From positions 149,181 through 213,180 of the forward strand of contig JAPOWW010000004.1 in assembly GCA_026707405.1 (NCBI GenBank): a stretch of DNA of 64,000 nt. The letters run 5' to 3'. Source of the DNA: Chloroflexota bacterium. GTDB taxonomy: Bacteria > Chloroflexota > UBA11872 > VXNJ01. Below the pieces are notes generated by a model, which had not been told where the DNA came from, did not search any database, and worked only from the letters and a program-made list of their open reading frames with translations. The first letter of the stretch is position 1, and each line of letters starts with the position of its first letter. The translations under genes were made by a program, and so were the position numbers. Shown here in pieces: positions 8,634 through 17,078 of the stretch.

Positions 8634-9386
8634 CTAGTCGGCCATGTATCCGCCGTCGATGTCGAGCATCTCGGCGCTGATAAACCCGGCGTCCTCCGAG
8701 GCCAGGAAGGCTATCGCGTTGGCGACTTCCTCGGGTTTCGCAAGGCGCTTGAATGGATTGTCGTCGATCAGGATTTGCAGGACTTCGTCCGAAAACTGCT
8801 CGGCCATGCCCGTGTCGGTTATCGAAGGGCACACACAATTGGCGGTCATGTTGAACTGAGCGAGATATCGGGCGAGATTCTTGGTCATGGCGAGCACGCC
8901 GCCCTTGGAAGCGCCGTAGTGCGTACCCGCCTGCAACCCGCCCTTCTTTCCGGCTATCGAGGCGAGGTTGACTATGCGGCCGTAGCCGCTCGCAACCATG
9001 CCCTCGATGACCGCCTGGGTAACGAGAAACGGCCCCTTGAGATTCACGTCCAGCATACGGTCCCATTGCTCCTCGGAGATCTGGAGGATGGTGCCTCTGC
9101 CGAGGATTCCGGCAGCGTTGACCAGCACGTTGACCGGTCCCAGCTCGGATTCGATCTTCTCCGCCATGTCCACAACCTGGCCTCGGTTGGAGACATCCAC
9201 CGCGATGGGGAGCGTGCGCGCGCCTGTCGAGGAGGCGACGGATTCGGCGGCGCGACTGACGGCGTCGCCGTTCAGATCCACCATCGCCACGTCCGCGCCG
9301 TCGCGGGCGAGACGTTCCGAAGTCGCAAAGCCAATGCCCCCGGCCGCTCCGGTAACCAGCGCCACTTTTCCTGACAGACCGCTCAT
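8634..9386 (-). CDS. Short-chain dehydrogenase/reductase (FabG-like)
   Basis: A 250-residue classical SDR. The nucleotide motif TGAAGGIG is at about residues 12-19, NAAG near 90, then the catalytic Asn (DVNLKG), Ser in NLASIAG, and YGASK carrying Tyr and Lys. The C-terminal EMLDIDGGYMAD is typical of the family. An ATG at 9386 is chosen over the TTG one codon upstream. The enzyme should reduce or oxidise an alcohol/ketone with NAD(P) in the cytoplasm. It sits between the RraA-like and M20 genes on one strand. Confidence 0.92.
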   Translation of the reverse strand: MSGLSGKVALVTGAAGGIGFATSERLARDGADVAMVDLNGDAVSRAAESVASSTGARTLPIAVDVSNRGQVVDMAEKIESELGPVNVLVNAAGILGRGTILQISEEQWDRMLDVNLKGPFLVTQAVIEGMVASGYGRIVNLASIAGKKGGLQAGTHYGASKGGVLAMTKNLARYLAQFNMTANCVCPSITDTGMAEQFSDEVLQILIDDNPFKRLAKPEEVANAIAFLASEDAGFISAEMLDIDGGYMAD

Positions 9387-9485
9387 CAAGTGTTCCTTCC
9401 CTACTCTTTCGCTGTTATAGAAGAATATGGCACACGGGCTGAGTCTCGTTTTCCTTGGGCCTCCGGCCTGCGCCTCTTACGTGCG

Positions 9486-10199
9486 TTAGCCGCGCGTGGC
9501 TTCGCCCTTCTTCCATGACTCGTATTCGGCCAGGACCTCATCATTCGGCGGATATGCGCGGGTCGTGGAATAACCCTCGTCGCGGATCTTCATTCGAATG
9601 AACTCCTCGCGCCGTTCCGACTCCGACCCGTCCTCGGCAATGTGGGCGGCGTGGACAGGAGGTACAACGACGACGCCGTCCTCGTCGGCGATGATGTAGT
9701 CGCCCGGCATCACGGTGCAGCCGCCGCAGCGTATAGGTATGTCGTACTCGTCTGGCCACAGGGAGCGGGAGCTGGCGGCTCCGTGGACGCCCTTGCTCCA
9801 TACCGGCAGACCGACCTCTCGAATCTGGGCGCTGTCGCGAACGGCGCCGTCGACGACAACCGCCAGGGCGCCGCGATATTTCATGCGCTCGCAGAGGATG
9901 TCTCCGAGCGTTCCTGCGCCTAAGTACCCCCCGGCGTCGACAACGAGAATTTCGCCGGGGGCGATGGACTCGATCGCCAACCGCTGGGCATTGCTGCTGG
10001 GATGCTCCGGATCAGGTGCGATGTCCTCACGCATCGGCAGGAACCGCAGAGTGCGGGCGCGGCCCACGACCGCCGCGCCGCTTGTCAGGGGCTTGATGCC
10101 TTCGAGAAAGGTGTTACGGATTCCGAGCTTCAACAGCAGATGCGTCGCCGTCGGGCTGGAGACCATCGCGAGCTTCTTCAGGTCAACGTCGTCCGGCAT
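9486..10199 (-). CDS. RraA-like / HMG-aldolase family protein
   Basis: A 237-residue protein with the RraA-fold signature: GAGTLGDILCERMKYRG, then VVVDGAVRDS, and PVWSKG. Relatives include 4-hydroxy-4-methyl-2-oxoglutarate aldolases, oxaloacetate decarboxylases and RNase E inhibitor-like proteins. With dehydrogenases next door a 2-oxo-acid aldolase or decarboxylase role is more likely than RNase control (inference). The ATG at 10199 is preferred over one at 10217 because GGAGG lies 4 bases before it. The DUF1932 gene starts 45 bases upstream of the longer frame. Confidence 0.85.
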   Translation of the reverse strand: MPDDVDLKKLAMVSSPTATHLLLKLGIRNTFLEGIKPLTSGAAVVGRARTLRFLPMREDIAPDPEHPSSNAQRLAIESIAPGEILVVDAGGYLGAGTLGDILCERMKYRGALAVVVDGAVRDSAQIREVGLPVWSKGVHGAASSRSLWPDEYDIPIRCGGCTVMPGDYIIADEDGVVVVPPVHAAHIAEDGSESERREEFIRMKIRDEGYSTTRAYPPNDEVLAEYESWKKGEATRG

Positions 10200-10243
10200 G
10201 TTTCCTCCGGTGTTCATTTGCGGCCGTGAGTCGAAGCCTGATT

Positions 10244-11137
10244 TCAGGCTACGTTCTTGGGATGGACGGCGTCTATGGCGTCCGCGAGCAGTTTGATCGC
10301 GTCGTAGATTCCGGTGGCTTTGGAGCCGTCTTCATTTCCCATGTCCGAACCCGCGACGAGCCGAAAGACGTCGGCGGCTCCACGATGGAAGTCGGGGGTC
10401 ACGTCGACGGACTCGAACGTCGCGGCTATCTCTTCCATTTCGCCGATCCAGCGGTAGGCAACGGACGGAAGCCTCGTTACCGATCGTTCGATTTGATCGA
10501 ATGCGGGGCGCTGGCTGGCCAGGAGCTCGTCTCGGAGATCTTCGTAGACGCCCAAACGGATCGCCGCTACCAGGAGAGCGGTCTGCAAGGCGGTCGTGCC
10601 CTTGGTCATGGCCGCGTAACACATCTTGATGGCGGAGGCGCGTCCGCTCTCCCCGCCTACCTGGACTACCTCGATTCCTCGACCGTCGAGCTCGGCGAGC
10701 GTCGACGCGCCGGGTCCCGACGTGTAGAAGCGGGGCGCGTATCCTTTGCGGGGCGGTCCGCCGATGATTCCGGCGTCGGCGAACGTGCCGCCGGCTTCGG
10801 TGACAAGCGGCTCGAGCGAGCCAGCGGTGTGCGGCGATACGGCATTGCAATCGGCGTAGGTGGGGCGGCCGCCGGATGCCGCTATGGCGCGAGCCACGCT
10901 CCGCACGACCTTTTCAGCTTCAGCCGGGACCAGGATCGAGAGGATGAGATCGGCGCTTCCGGCCAGCTCCTCCAGATCCGAAACTATGGAGAATCCGCAC
11001 TCACTGGCGCGGCGTCGCGTTTGCTCGCTACGGTCTTCCAGGCAGGTTGTGACTTCCAGTCCACTCTCGCGAAGGACTTTGCCGACAGCCGCGCCCATCT
11101 CCCCAGGACTCAGTATGGCGACCGTCTTTACCGACAT
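10244..11137 (-). CDS. NAD(P)-dependent 6-phosphogluconate dehydrogenase-like protein with DUF1932
   Basis: A 297-residue beta-hydroxyacid-dehydrogenase-type protein. The N-terminus has the Rossmann fold VAILSPGEMGAAVGKVL, with the middle section ADLILSILVPAEAE and YADCNAVSP. The part after GESGRASAIKMCYAAMTKG matches the all-helical DUF1932 C-terminal domain, with the conserved K of this dehydrogenase group. It probably oxidises a hydroxy-acid. It is the first gene of the four-gene reverse-strand cluster ending at 7378. An ATG at 11137 is chosen over GTG 11143; no clear ribosome site favours either. Confidence 0.87.
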   Translation of the reverse strand: MSVKTVAILSPGEMGAAVGKVLRESGLEVTTCLEDRSEQTRRRASECGFSIVSDLEELAGSADLILSILVPAEAEKVVRSVARAIAASGGRPTYADCNAVSPHTAGSLEPLVTEAGGTFADAGIIGGPPRKGYAPRFYTSGPGASTLAELDGRGIEVVQVGGESGRASAIKMCYAAMTKGTTALQTALLVAAIRLGVYEDLRDELLASQRPAFDQIERSVTRLPSVAYRWIGEMEEIAATFESVDVTPDFHRGAADVFRLVAGSDMGNEDGSKATGIYDAIKLLADAIDAVHPKNVA

Positions 11138-11317
11138 TCTCACGTCTCGATCAAGATTGGAACGAAATCCGCGGACGTATCCGCGTCCAGATTATGGCTT
11201 GAATGCGATTGTGGAGCCGACTGTTTGCGGACAGTTTTCCGAGGACATGGCGCCTATGTCGGCTTTCGGAGAGTGCGGTTGGATATACATGGATTGATAG
11301 TTGAGTTGTTTTTAACT

Positions 11318-11370
11318 ACACGACTGCTAGTAGTGTTAAATACGACTGTACTTCACATATAATACGACTA
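11318..11370 (+). promoter_or_regulatory. fic promoter with three 22-bp-spaced CGAC repeats
   Basis: An AT-rich island in GC-rich DNA. The motif (A)YACGACT occurs three times, with CGAC at 11321, 11343 and 11365: exactly 22 bases apart, two helical turns. A perfect TATAAT at 11358-11363 lies between the second and third copies; the best -35 at 17-base spacing (GTTAAA) is weak. The layout fits an operator bound by a repressor or activator on one DNA face, 20-40 bases before the Fic start codon. Confidence 0.6.
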
Positions 11371-11398
11371 CAGGACACTGTAAATAGAATTGTTCGAC

Positions 11399-12547
11399 AT
11401 GATTTTTCGTGCTCCATCGTTGGACGAGCAAGAACAAGCCGTCTGTGCTCGCGTGGATGAGTTGCGTGTGGCGCTGCGCGGTCAGGTCGCCGAGGGACCG
11501 CGCTGGACTGGGCTGCTAAGGCGAGTGTCGGCCGCACGGGCTATTCGAGCGTCCAACAGCATAGAAGGGCTTGATGTCACACTTGACGACGCCATGGCGG
11601 CGGTCGGCGGCGGCGACCCGCTGGATGCGCCTGAGGACGCGTGGGCCGCGATCCGAGGCTACCAAGAGGCCATGAAGTTCATTTTGCAACTCGCCGATGA
11701 TCCACACTTTGCGTATGACCCATCGCTGATCAAGAGCTTGCACTACATGATGATGCAGTACGACCTAAGCAAAACCCCCGGACTATGGCGGTCGGGCGTC
11801 ATGTACGTATACGACGAGCGGACAGAAGAAATGGTTTACGAGGCCCCCGACGCCATTGCGGTTCCCAGGCTCGTGGATGAGTTGGTTGCAGAGCTTCAGG
11901 ATCAAGACAACGCCGTTCCAGCGATAGTCCGGGGCGCAATGACCCATCTCAACCTGGTGATGATCCATCCCTTCAGAGACGGCAACGGCCGGATGGGACG
12001 CGCGCTCCAGACGCTTGTACTTGTACGCGAAGGCGTACTCTCGCCAGCATTCGCGAGTATCGAGGAATATCTGGGCCGGTACACGGATGCCTACTATGCG
12101 GTGCTGGCCGAAGTGGGCGGGGGCGTCTGGCAGCCTTCGCGAGACACTCGTCCATGGATCCGATTCGTGCTGACCGCGCACTATCACCAGGCTCGTACGC
12201 TGCTGCGCCGCACTGACGAGGCGCAACGCCGCAGTGATAGGCTCGATCAGGAACTGGCGATCCGGCGTCTGCCGGAACGGTCTCTGGGCGCTCTTTGGGA
12301 CGCAGCACTGGGCTTGCGGGTAAACAATACGACGTATCGTAATTTCGCTGACGTGAGTCTGGCGGTGGCCGGACGCGATCTGAAGGCTCTGAGTGACGGG
12401 GGACTGCTGGAGGCGCGGGGACAGGCGCGTGGACGTTACTACGAGGCCTCGGAAAAGCTCAAAGCTCTGGAATTTTCAATTCGGCGCGATCGAAGGCCTA
12501 TTCCCGATCCATTTGCAACTGGCGCAGACAGCGCCGGGGCGGGTTGA
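11399..12547 (+). CDS. Fic-domain protein (class II, N-terminal inhibitory helix)
   Basis: About 382 residues. The Fic core motif HPFRDGNGRMGR (about residues 190-201) is complete, including the catalytic His and the DGNGR phosphate loop, so AMP or another nucleotide-derived group could be transferred to a target hydroxyl. The motif SNSIEG (about 52-57) matches the [ST]xxxE[GN] inhibitory helix of class II Fic proteins. The C-terminal 80 residues, with VNNTTYRNFADVSL and DLKALSDGGLLEARG, look like a winged-helix DNA-binding domain. ATG 11399 is used; a TTG three codons upstream is possible. It is a lone gene with its own repeat-bearing promoter, and autoregulation is plausible. Confidence 0.93.
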   Translation: MIFRAPSLDEQEQAVCARVDELRVALRGQVAEGPRWTGLLRRVSAARAIRASNSIEGLDVTLDDAMAAVGGGDPLDAPEDAWAAIRGYQEAMKFILQLADDPHFAYDPSLIKSLHYMMMQYDLSKTPGLWRSGVMYVYDERTEEMVYEAPDAIAVPRLVDELVAELQDQDNAVPAIVRGAMTHLNLVMIHPFRDGNGRMGRALQTLVLVREGVLSPAFASIEEYLGRYTDAYYAVLAEVGGGVWQPSRDTRPWIRFVLTAHYHQARTLLRRTDEAQRRSDRLDQELAIRRLPERSLGALWDAALGLRVNNTTYRNFADVSLAVAGRDLKALSDGGLLEARGQARGRYYEASEKLKALEFSIRRDRRPIPDPFATGADSAGAG

Positions 12548-12694
12548 GCGATGGGCACTTCGCGGGCCGAGCTTGGGTTAGGATTCTGCGGGACCGTGGT
12601 TTTTCGGGTGCTGGAATGTATTGTCGCTCAAACTCGGGAGACTTGATTCCGATGCCCGAAAACCGGGATTTGCGGTCAGACTAGCGAGCGGGCG

Positions 12695-14077
12695 ATGGCA
12701 ACGGACCGACCTAACGTTATCTTCATTCTCACCGACGATCAGGGGGTCTGGGCGGCTGGATGCTACGGGAATCCGGAAATCCGAACGCCGAACATCGACC
12801 GCCTGGCCGCGCGCGGGATGCGGTTCGAGAATTTCTTCGTGGCCTCTCCGGTCTGCTCTCCGAGCCGCGCTTCGTTTCTGACGGGCCGGATGCCTTCGCA
12901 ACACGGCGTGCACGACTGGATTCGCGGGGGAAACGTCGGACGCGATTCGATCAGGTATCTGCAAGACGAAGTCGCGTATACCGACGTTCTGGCCGCCAAC
13001 GGCTGGAAGTGCGGCATAAGCGGCAAGTGGCATCTGGGCGACAGCGAGATAGCTCAGCATGGCTTCGATCATTGGTACGTCCATCAGTTCGGCGGGGGGC
13101 GGTACAACGATCCGCCGATGATCAGGGACGGCGAGGCGATTGTCGATTCAGGCTACGTCACAAACCTGATCACCGACGACGCCTTGCAATTCCTGGATTC
13201 CCACGGCGCGGGCGGCGCCCCGTTCTACCTCAGCGTGCACTACACCGCGCCGCACAGCCCGTGGACGGGTCATCCCCAGGACATCGTGGACTCGTACGAC
13301 GGATGCGCGTTCGAGTCGTGTCCGCAAGAGCCGCGCCATCCGTGGGCGATCAGTCTGACCGACCAGTGTCTCGGTGACAGGGAGATGCTTAAGGGCTATT
13401 TCGCGGCGGTCACGGCGATGGACGCCGACGTTGGGAGGATTCTCGACAAGCTCGATGAGCTTGGGATTAGCGAGAGCACGCTTGTCGTCTTCACCAGCGA
13501 CAACGGGTTTAGCTGCGGACACCACGGTTTCTGGGGCAAGGGTAACGGCACCTGGCCGCTGAACATGTACGAGAACTCGATCAAGGTCCCGTTCATCGCC
13601 AGCCATCCCGGCGTGATCCCGGAGGGAGCCGTCGAGTCCGCTCTGGTGAGCGCCTGCGACTTCATGCCGACGCTGCTTGACTACCTGGGGTTGCCTTTGC
13701 CCGAAAGCGTGAATCTTCCGGGCGAGAGCTTCAGCTGCCTGTTGCGCCGGAACGGCGGCTCAGGGCGGGAGAGCGTGGTGATTTATGACGAGTACGGCTC
13801 TACGCGGATGATCCGAACTCACGACTGGAAGTACGTCCATCGCTATCCGGACGGCCCGAACGAGCTATTCGACCTGACGAACGATCCGGACGAACGCCGC
13901 AACCTGATCGACGAGCCGGGGCAAGCCGCGCGGGTGGCGGAGATGAAGGGGCGGCTAGAGGAGTGGTTCGACGCCTACGCAGTCCCCGACATGGACGGGC
14001 GAGGCCGCGGCGTGCAGGGGGGCGGTCAGCTAACGCGGCTAGGCGCGCCGGGGCCGGAGTTTACCGAGCACAGCTAG
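12695..14077 (+). CDS. Sulfatase (arylsulfatase type)
   Basis: A 460-residue alkaline-phosphatase-superfamily sulfatase. The formylglycine motif CSPSR starts at Cys54 (VCSPSRASFLTGR). The metal ligands are visible in ILTDDQG near the N-terminus and in TSDNGFSCG, with GKWHLGD supplying the usual Lys and His. It needs Cys maturation by a formylglycine-generating enzyme, which is not in the window. No signal peptide is visible, so it acts in the cytoplasm or is exported by another route. Likely target: sulfate esters of imported glycans or small organics (inference from the sugar transporters around it). Confidence 0.93.
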   Translation: MATDRPNVIFILTDDQGVWAAGCYGNPEIRTPNIDRLAARGMRFENFFVASPVCSPSRASFLTGRMPSQHGVHDWIRGGNVGRDSIRYLQDEVAYTDVLAANGWKCGISGKWHLGDSEIAQHGFDHWYVHQFGGGRYNDPPMIRDGEAIVDSGYVTNLITDDALQFLDSHGAGGAPFYLSVHYTAPHSPWTGHPQDIVDSYDGCAFESCPQEPRHPWAISLTDQCLGDREMLKGYFAAVTAMDADVGRILDKLDELGISESTLVVFTSDNGFSCGHHGFWGKGNGTWPLNMYENSIKVPFIASHPGVIPEGAVESALVSACDFMPTLLDYLGLPLPESVNLPGESFSCLLRRNGGSGRESVVIYDEYGSTRMIRTHDWKYVHRYPDGPNELFDLTNDPDERRNLIDEPGQAARVAEMKGRLEEWFDAYAVPDMDGRGRGVQGGGQLTRLGAPGPEFTEHS

Positions 14078-14118
14078 CGACGTGCGGCGTTATAAGGTCG
14101 AGTCCGCCCTTGGTCCTC

Positions 14119-14146
14119 TGGATTCCTGATCAACTCGGCAATGACG
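14119..14146. repeat. Decayed copy of the TGGATTCC palindromic repeat
   Basis: TGGATTCC is followed by TGATCAACTCGGC and AATGACG. The flanks match the copies at 2949 and 3420 but the stem is largely lost. It lies between the convergent sulfatase and aminotransferase genes. Confidence 0.5.
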
Positions 14147-14166
14147 CTGTAAGAGTCTGAGGCCGC

Positions 14167-15420
14167 CTAGACTGCGGCGACTTCGAGCAGCTCGGCGACG
14201 TTGCTTCGGACCTTGTCGACGGCGGAGATTACGTCGTCGACGTCAGACCTCGGTCCGAGGAACACGTTGCTCGGCAGGGTCAGCGACTCTTCCTTGCACA
14301 AGCGTTCGGTCACAGGGGTCTCGATGGTGGAGTATTCGACGGACCCCTTGTAGCAGCCGGAAGCGAACGGATGCCCGCCGGGCATCGAGTCGGGTATGTC
14401 GGCCATAAGCGGATAGTCCTGCAACGGCCTCGCGTAGCCCATGCCAAGAGGTATGCCTTCGGCGTTCATGGCTTCGACGAACGTCTCGCGGGGAACACCT
14501 TCAAACTCGTCGCGCTTGTACCGGAAGACATACTGGTAGACCGAATCTACCGTTACGTCGGGGTGACGCGGGACCGACCGGAAGCCGTCCATTTCGTCGA
14601 GGGCGTCGGACAGGTAGATGGAGTTCGACATTCGGACCCGGTTTTGCTCGTCCAGCCGCTTCAACTGATTTAGCAGCAGCGCGGCGGATATCTGACTCAT
14701 GCGGTAGTTGCTTCCGAGAACGGAGGTCTTGCCCTCGCGGTCGCCGGCGCCGGCCCACATCATGTGACGCGCGACTTCGGCGGCCTCGTCGTTGCTGGTT
14801 GTGACGAAACCGCCCTCGCCGGCGGTCAGGTTCTTGCTGGCCTGAAAGCTGAATCCGCCGGAGAAGCCTATCGAGCCGAGACCGCGGCCTCTCCAGGACG
14901 CGCCCCAGCCGTGACAGGAGTCCTCGACGACCTTAAGTCCGCGATTTTCGGCCAGCCTCAGCACGCCTTCCATATCGGCGGCGCGTCCGCCCCAGTGGAC
15001 GGGCATTATCGCCGTGGTGTGCTCGGTGATCGCCCGCTCGGCGGAAGCAACGTCCATGTTGAACGTCTCTACTTCGACATCGCAGAAGACCGGGACCGCC
15101 CCGACATTCAGCACGCCGAGGGCGGTGGCTACGAAAGTGTACGACGGAATGACGACCTCATCTCCCGGAATGATGCCGGCGGCGCGCAAGGCCACCTGGA
15201 GAGCGGTGGTTCCGCCATTGACGGCAATTCCGTGCCTGGCGCCCTGATGCGCGGCGAACGCCTGCTCGAATTCCTCTACGTTCGGTCCCGTGGTGGCGAA
15301 CCACTTGCCGGAGAGAATGGTCTCGCGGACGACTTCCACGTCGGTCGGATCGCCGACCGGCCAGCGGTGAAACTCTCTGTCTCGAAGGGGATCGCCGCCG
15401 TTGATCGCTAAAGCGGGCAT
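14167..15420 (-). CDS. DegT/DnrJ/EryC1/StrS-family aminotransferase
   Basis: A 417-residue PLP enzyme of the sugar aminotransferase group. The Schiff-base lysine is Lys196 in SFQASKNLTAGEGG and the cofactor aspartate is Asp167 in VVEDSCHGWGAS; VNGGTTALQVALRAAG supplies phosphate-binding residues. It is close in style to AHBA-synthase-like members. A strong AGGAGG site precedes the ATG. Members transfer an amino group to keto-sugars or cyclitols; here the context is carbohydrate uptake and desulfation. A second, clearly distinct family member is at 31167. Confidence 0.92.
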   Translation of the reverse strand: MPALAINGGDPLRDREFHRWPVGDPTDVEVVRETILSGKWFATTGPNVEEFEQAFAAHQGARHGIAVNGGTTALQVALRAAGIIPGDEVVIPSYTFVATALGVLNVGAVPVFCDVEVETFNMDVASAERAITEHTTAIMPVHWGGRAADMEGVLRLAENRGLKVVEDSCHGWGASWRGRGLGSIGFSGGFSFQASKNLTAGEGGFVTTSNDEAAEVARHMMWAGAGDREGKTSVLGSNYRMSQISAALLLNQLKRLDEQNRVRMSNSIYLSDALDEMDGFRSVPRHPDVTVDSVYQYVFRYKRDEFEGVPRETFVEAMNAEGIPLGMGYARPLQDYPLMADIPDSMPGGHPFASGCYKGSVEYSTIETPVTERLCKEESLTLPSNVFLGPRSDVDDVISAVDKVRSNVAELLEVAAV

Positions 15421-15620
15421 TGGAAGCCTCCTATCGGCTGGACGCCCCGCAGGCTGATCGCCGAGTTTGCCATTCGCGCCGCCGAAGTCCTGATGCCTTG
15501 CGGGTCAGGTTGCACCCACAGATACGAAGCGGGCGAGCGCGCTTGTCAGAATCGTAGCACTTCCGGCACCCAAAAGGCGTTCGCGCAGCGGCCAAGCCGC
15601 GCCCTTTACCGCCAGCCAGC

Positions 15621-16943
15621 CTAGTCGAACAGGCTGCTAATCGCCGTCTGCGTCGCGGCTCGAATATTGTCGCCGCTGATCGGATCCCAGGCGGCTGGGT
15701 GTCCGTAGATCATAAACGCGGTTTCCACTTCGTAACCGCCGTGCTCGACAGCGCGCCGCGTTGGCGTATAGCCGAAGTTGCCGTTGCTCCATCCGGCGAC
15801 CATCGTGCGGGGCGCCGGGCTGTCGGCTCTAATGCTGCGACCGTCCGCGGAAAAGAACTCCGACGGGGACGCGGCAATCGCCAGGTCGCCGATGCGTAGA
15901 ACCTGGACCTCGATTTGCACGCGGTCGCTCCAATTCTCGTCATTGAGCGTGGCTATCACCCGCTTGGCGTATTTCGTACCGCGCCATATATGGTCGAACT
16001 CATCCTCGGGTGAAGTCGCGGCTTTGGCCTCGGCCGCCTTTTCGTCGTACAGGCGGCGGGCTTCGCTTTCGGAGATGAGCTCGCGGTAGACAAGTTCTGT
16101 GTTGACGGTAGTGGCGTCTACCGTTGTTGAGCCGGCGGCGGTCATGGAATCTAGGACAGCGACGGCATCGTTACCCAACCGGCCGCCGGTTCGCTCGGCA
16201 AGATCGAATCCCCGCAGGATCGAAGTCGCGCCGCGAGGATTTATGTCGCCGCCGGCTCCGTTGATATAAATACATGGAGCGCCGGTTGCCGCTTCCACGA
16301 CGGATCGAACGTAGCCGGGATAGTCGGACGAGTAGTACGAGTCCCGGCTCGAGGTCGCGTGGCATCCGTAGTTGACGACCGTTCCAAGAAGCCCGCCGTG
16401 TTCGCCTTCGAACTGCGCTACGACGACCGCTGGATCGACCTCATCGACGTGACCGTCGCACGGACCGTTGGGAGCTGCCACGGCGGAGCGGCGATTCCAG
16501 CCCGCGTAGGACTCACCCTCGCCTATTCGCAGATTCGCGGGAGCTGCGTTTGCCAAGGCGGCTCGCGCGACATTGACGACGCTGCCAGCCAGACATTCCA
16601 TGTAAACCGGATCGACGTCAGGGACGTCGCCCATAACGTAAGGGATGATCCCGGTGCCGGGTCCGCAGTGCGTGTGGCTGCACGTGTACATCTGCGAGCC
16701 GGCAGACACTCCGCATTCGCGCTCGACCTCCGCTCGGGCTTGGTCGACCCACGTGACGGGCAGGCCGATCAGATCGAAGGCGAACAGTAGTACCGTCGAG
16801 CCGTTCGCGGACACCGCCAGGGCGTGAACATAGATCGGATCATGGGTTCCGACCGCGGTTGGAGGGCCTTGCCGCACGGCGAATCCGCTCATCGAGAGAC
16901 CCGGATCGGGCGTGATGTCCTGAGCCGCGAACCCTGCGATCAT
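15621..16943 (-). CDS. Neutral/alkaline ceramidase-like hydrolase (N-terminal domain only)
   Basis: A 440-residue protein matching the N-terminal domain of neutral non-lysosomal ceramidases: DITPDPGLSMSGF at the start, the zinc-site motif CSHTHCGPG, NYGCHATS, and INGAGGDINPRG. Full ceramidases are about 650-750 residues with a second domain and a signal peptide; both are missing here, as in many bacterial relatives of unknown substrate. It probably hydrolyses an amide bond using one zinc ion. It is a solitary gene on its strand, divergent from the Rieske gene with 135 bases between them. Confidence 0.87.
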   Translation of the reverse strand: MIAGFAAQDITPDPGLSMSGFAVRQGPPTAVGTHDPIYVHALAVSANGSTVLLFAFDLIGLPVTWVDQARAEVERECGVSAGSQMYTCSHTHCGPGTGIIPYVMGDVPDVDPVYMECLAGSVVNVARAALANAAPANLRIGEGESYAGWNRRSAVAAPNGPCDGHVDEVDPAVVVAQFEGEHGGLLGTVVNYGCHATSSRDSYYSSDYPGYVRSVVEAATGAPCIYINGAGGDINPRGATSILRGFDLAERTGGRLGNDAVAVLDSMTAAGSTTVDATTVNTELVYRELISESEARRLYDEKAAEAKAATSPEDEFDHIWRGTKYAKRVIATLNDENWSDRVQIEVQVLRIGDLAIAASPSEFFSADGRSIRADSPAPRTMVAGWSNGNFGYTPTRRAVEHGGYEVETAFMIYGHPAAWDPISGDNIRAATQTAISSLFD

Positions 16944-17078
16944 CTCATCCCCCAGTAACCAATCCCCGCTCGGTTGCGTTTACATAGTTATCTAAATCGC
17001 CCGCAGTTGTCGACACGAACCGGGGATTACGATTTCATAGACTTGCTTATGAGTAAGTGCAGTTCCGGGAGGGCGGAT

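Noticed and set aside
10226..11362. Plus-strand frame of 378 codons
   Set aside because: It is entirely opposite the DUF1932 dehydrogenase gene, has no recognisable domain and runs through the fic promoter.
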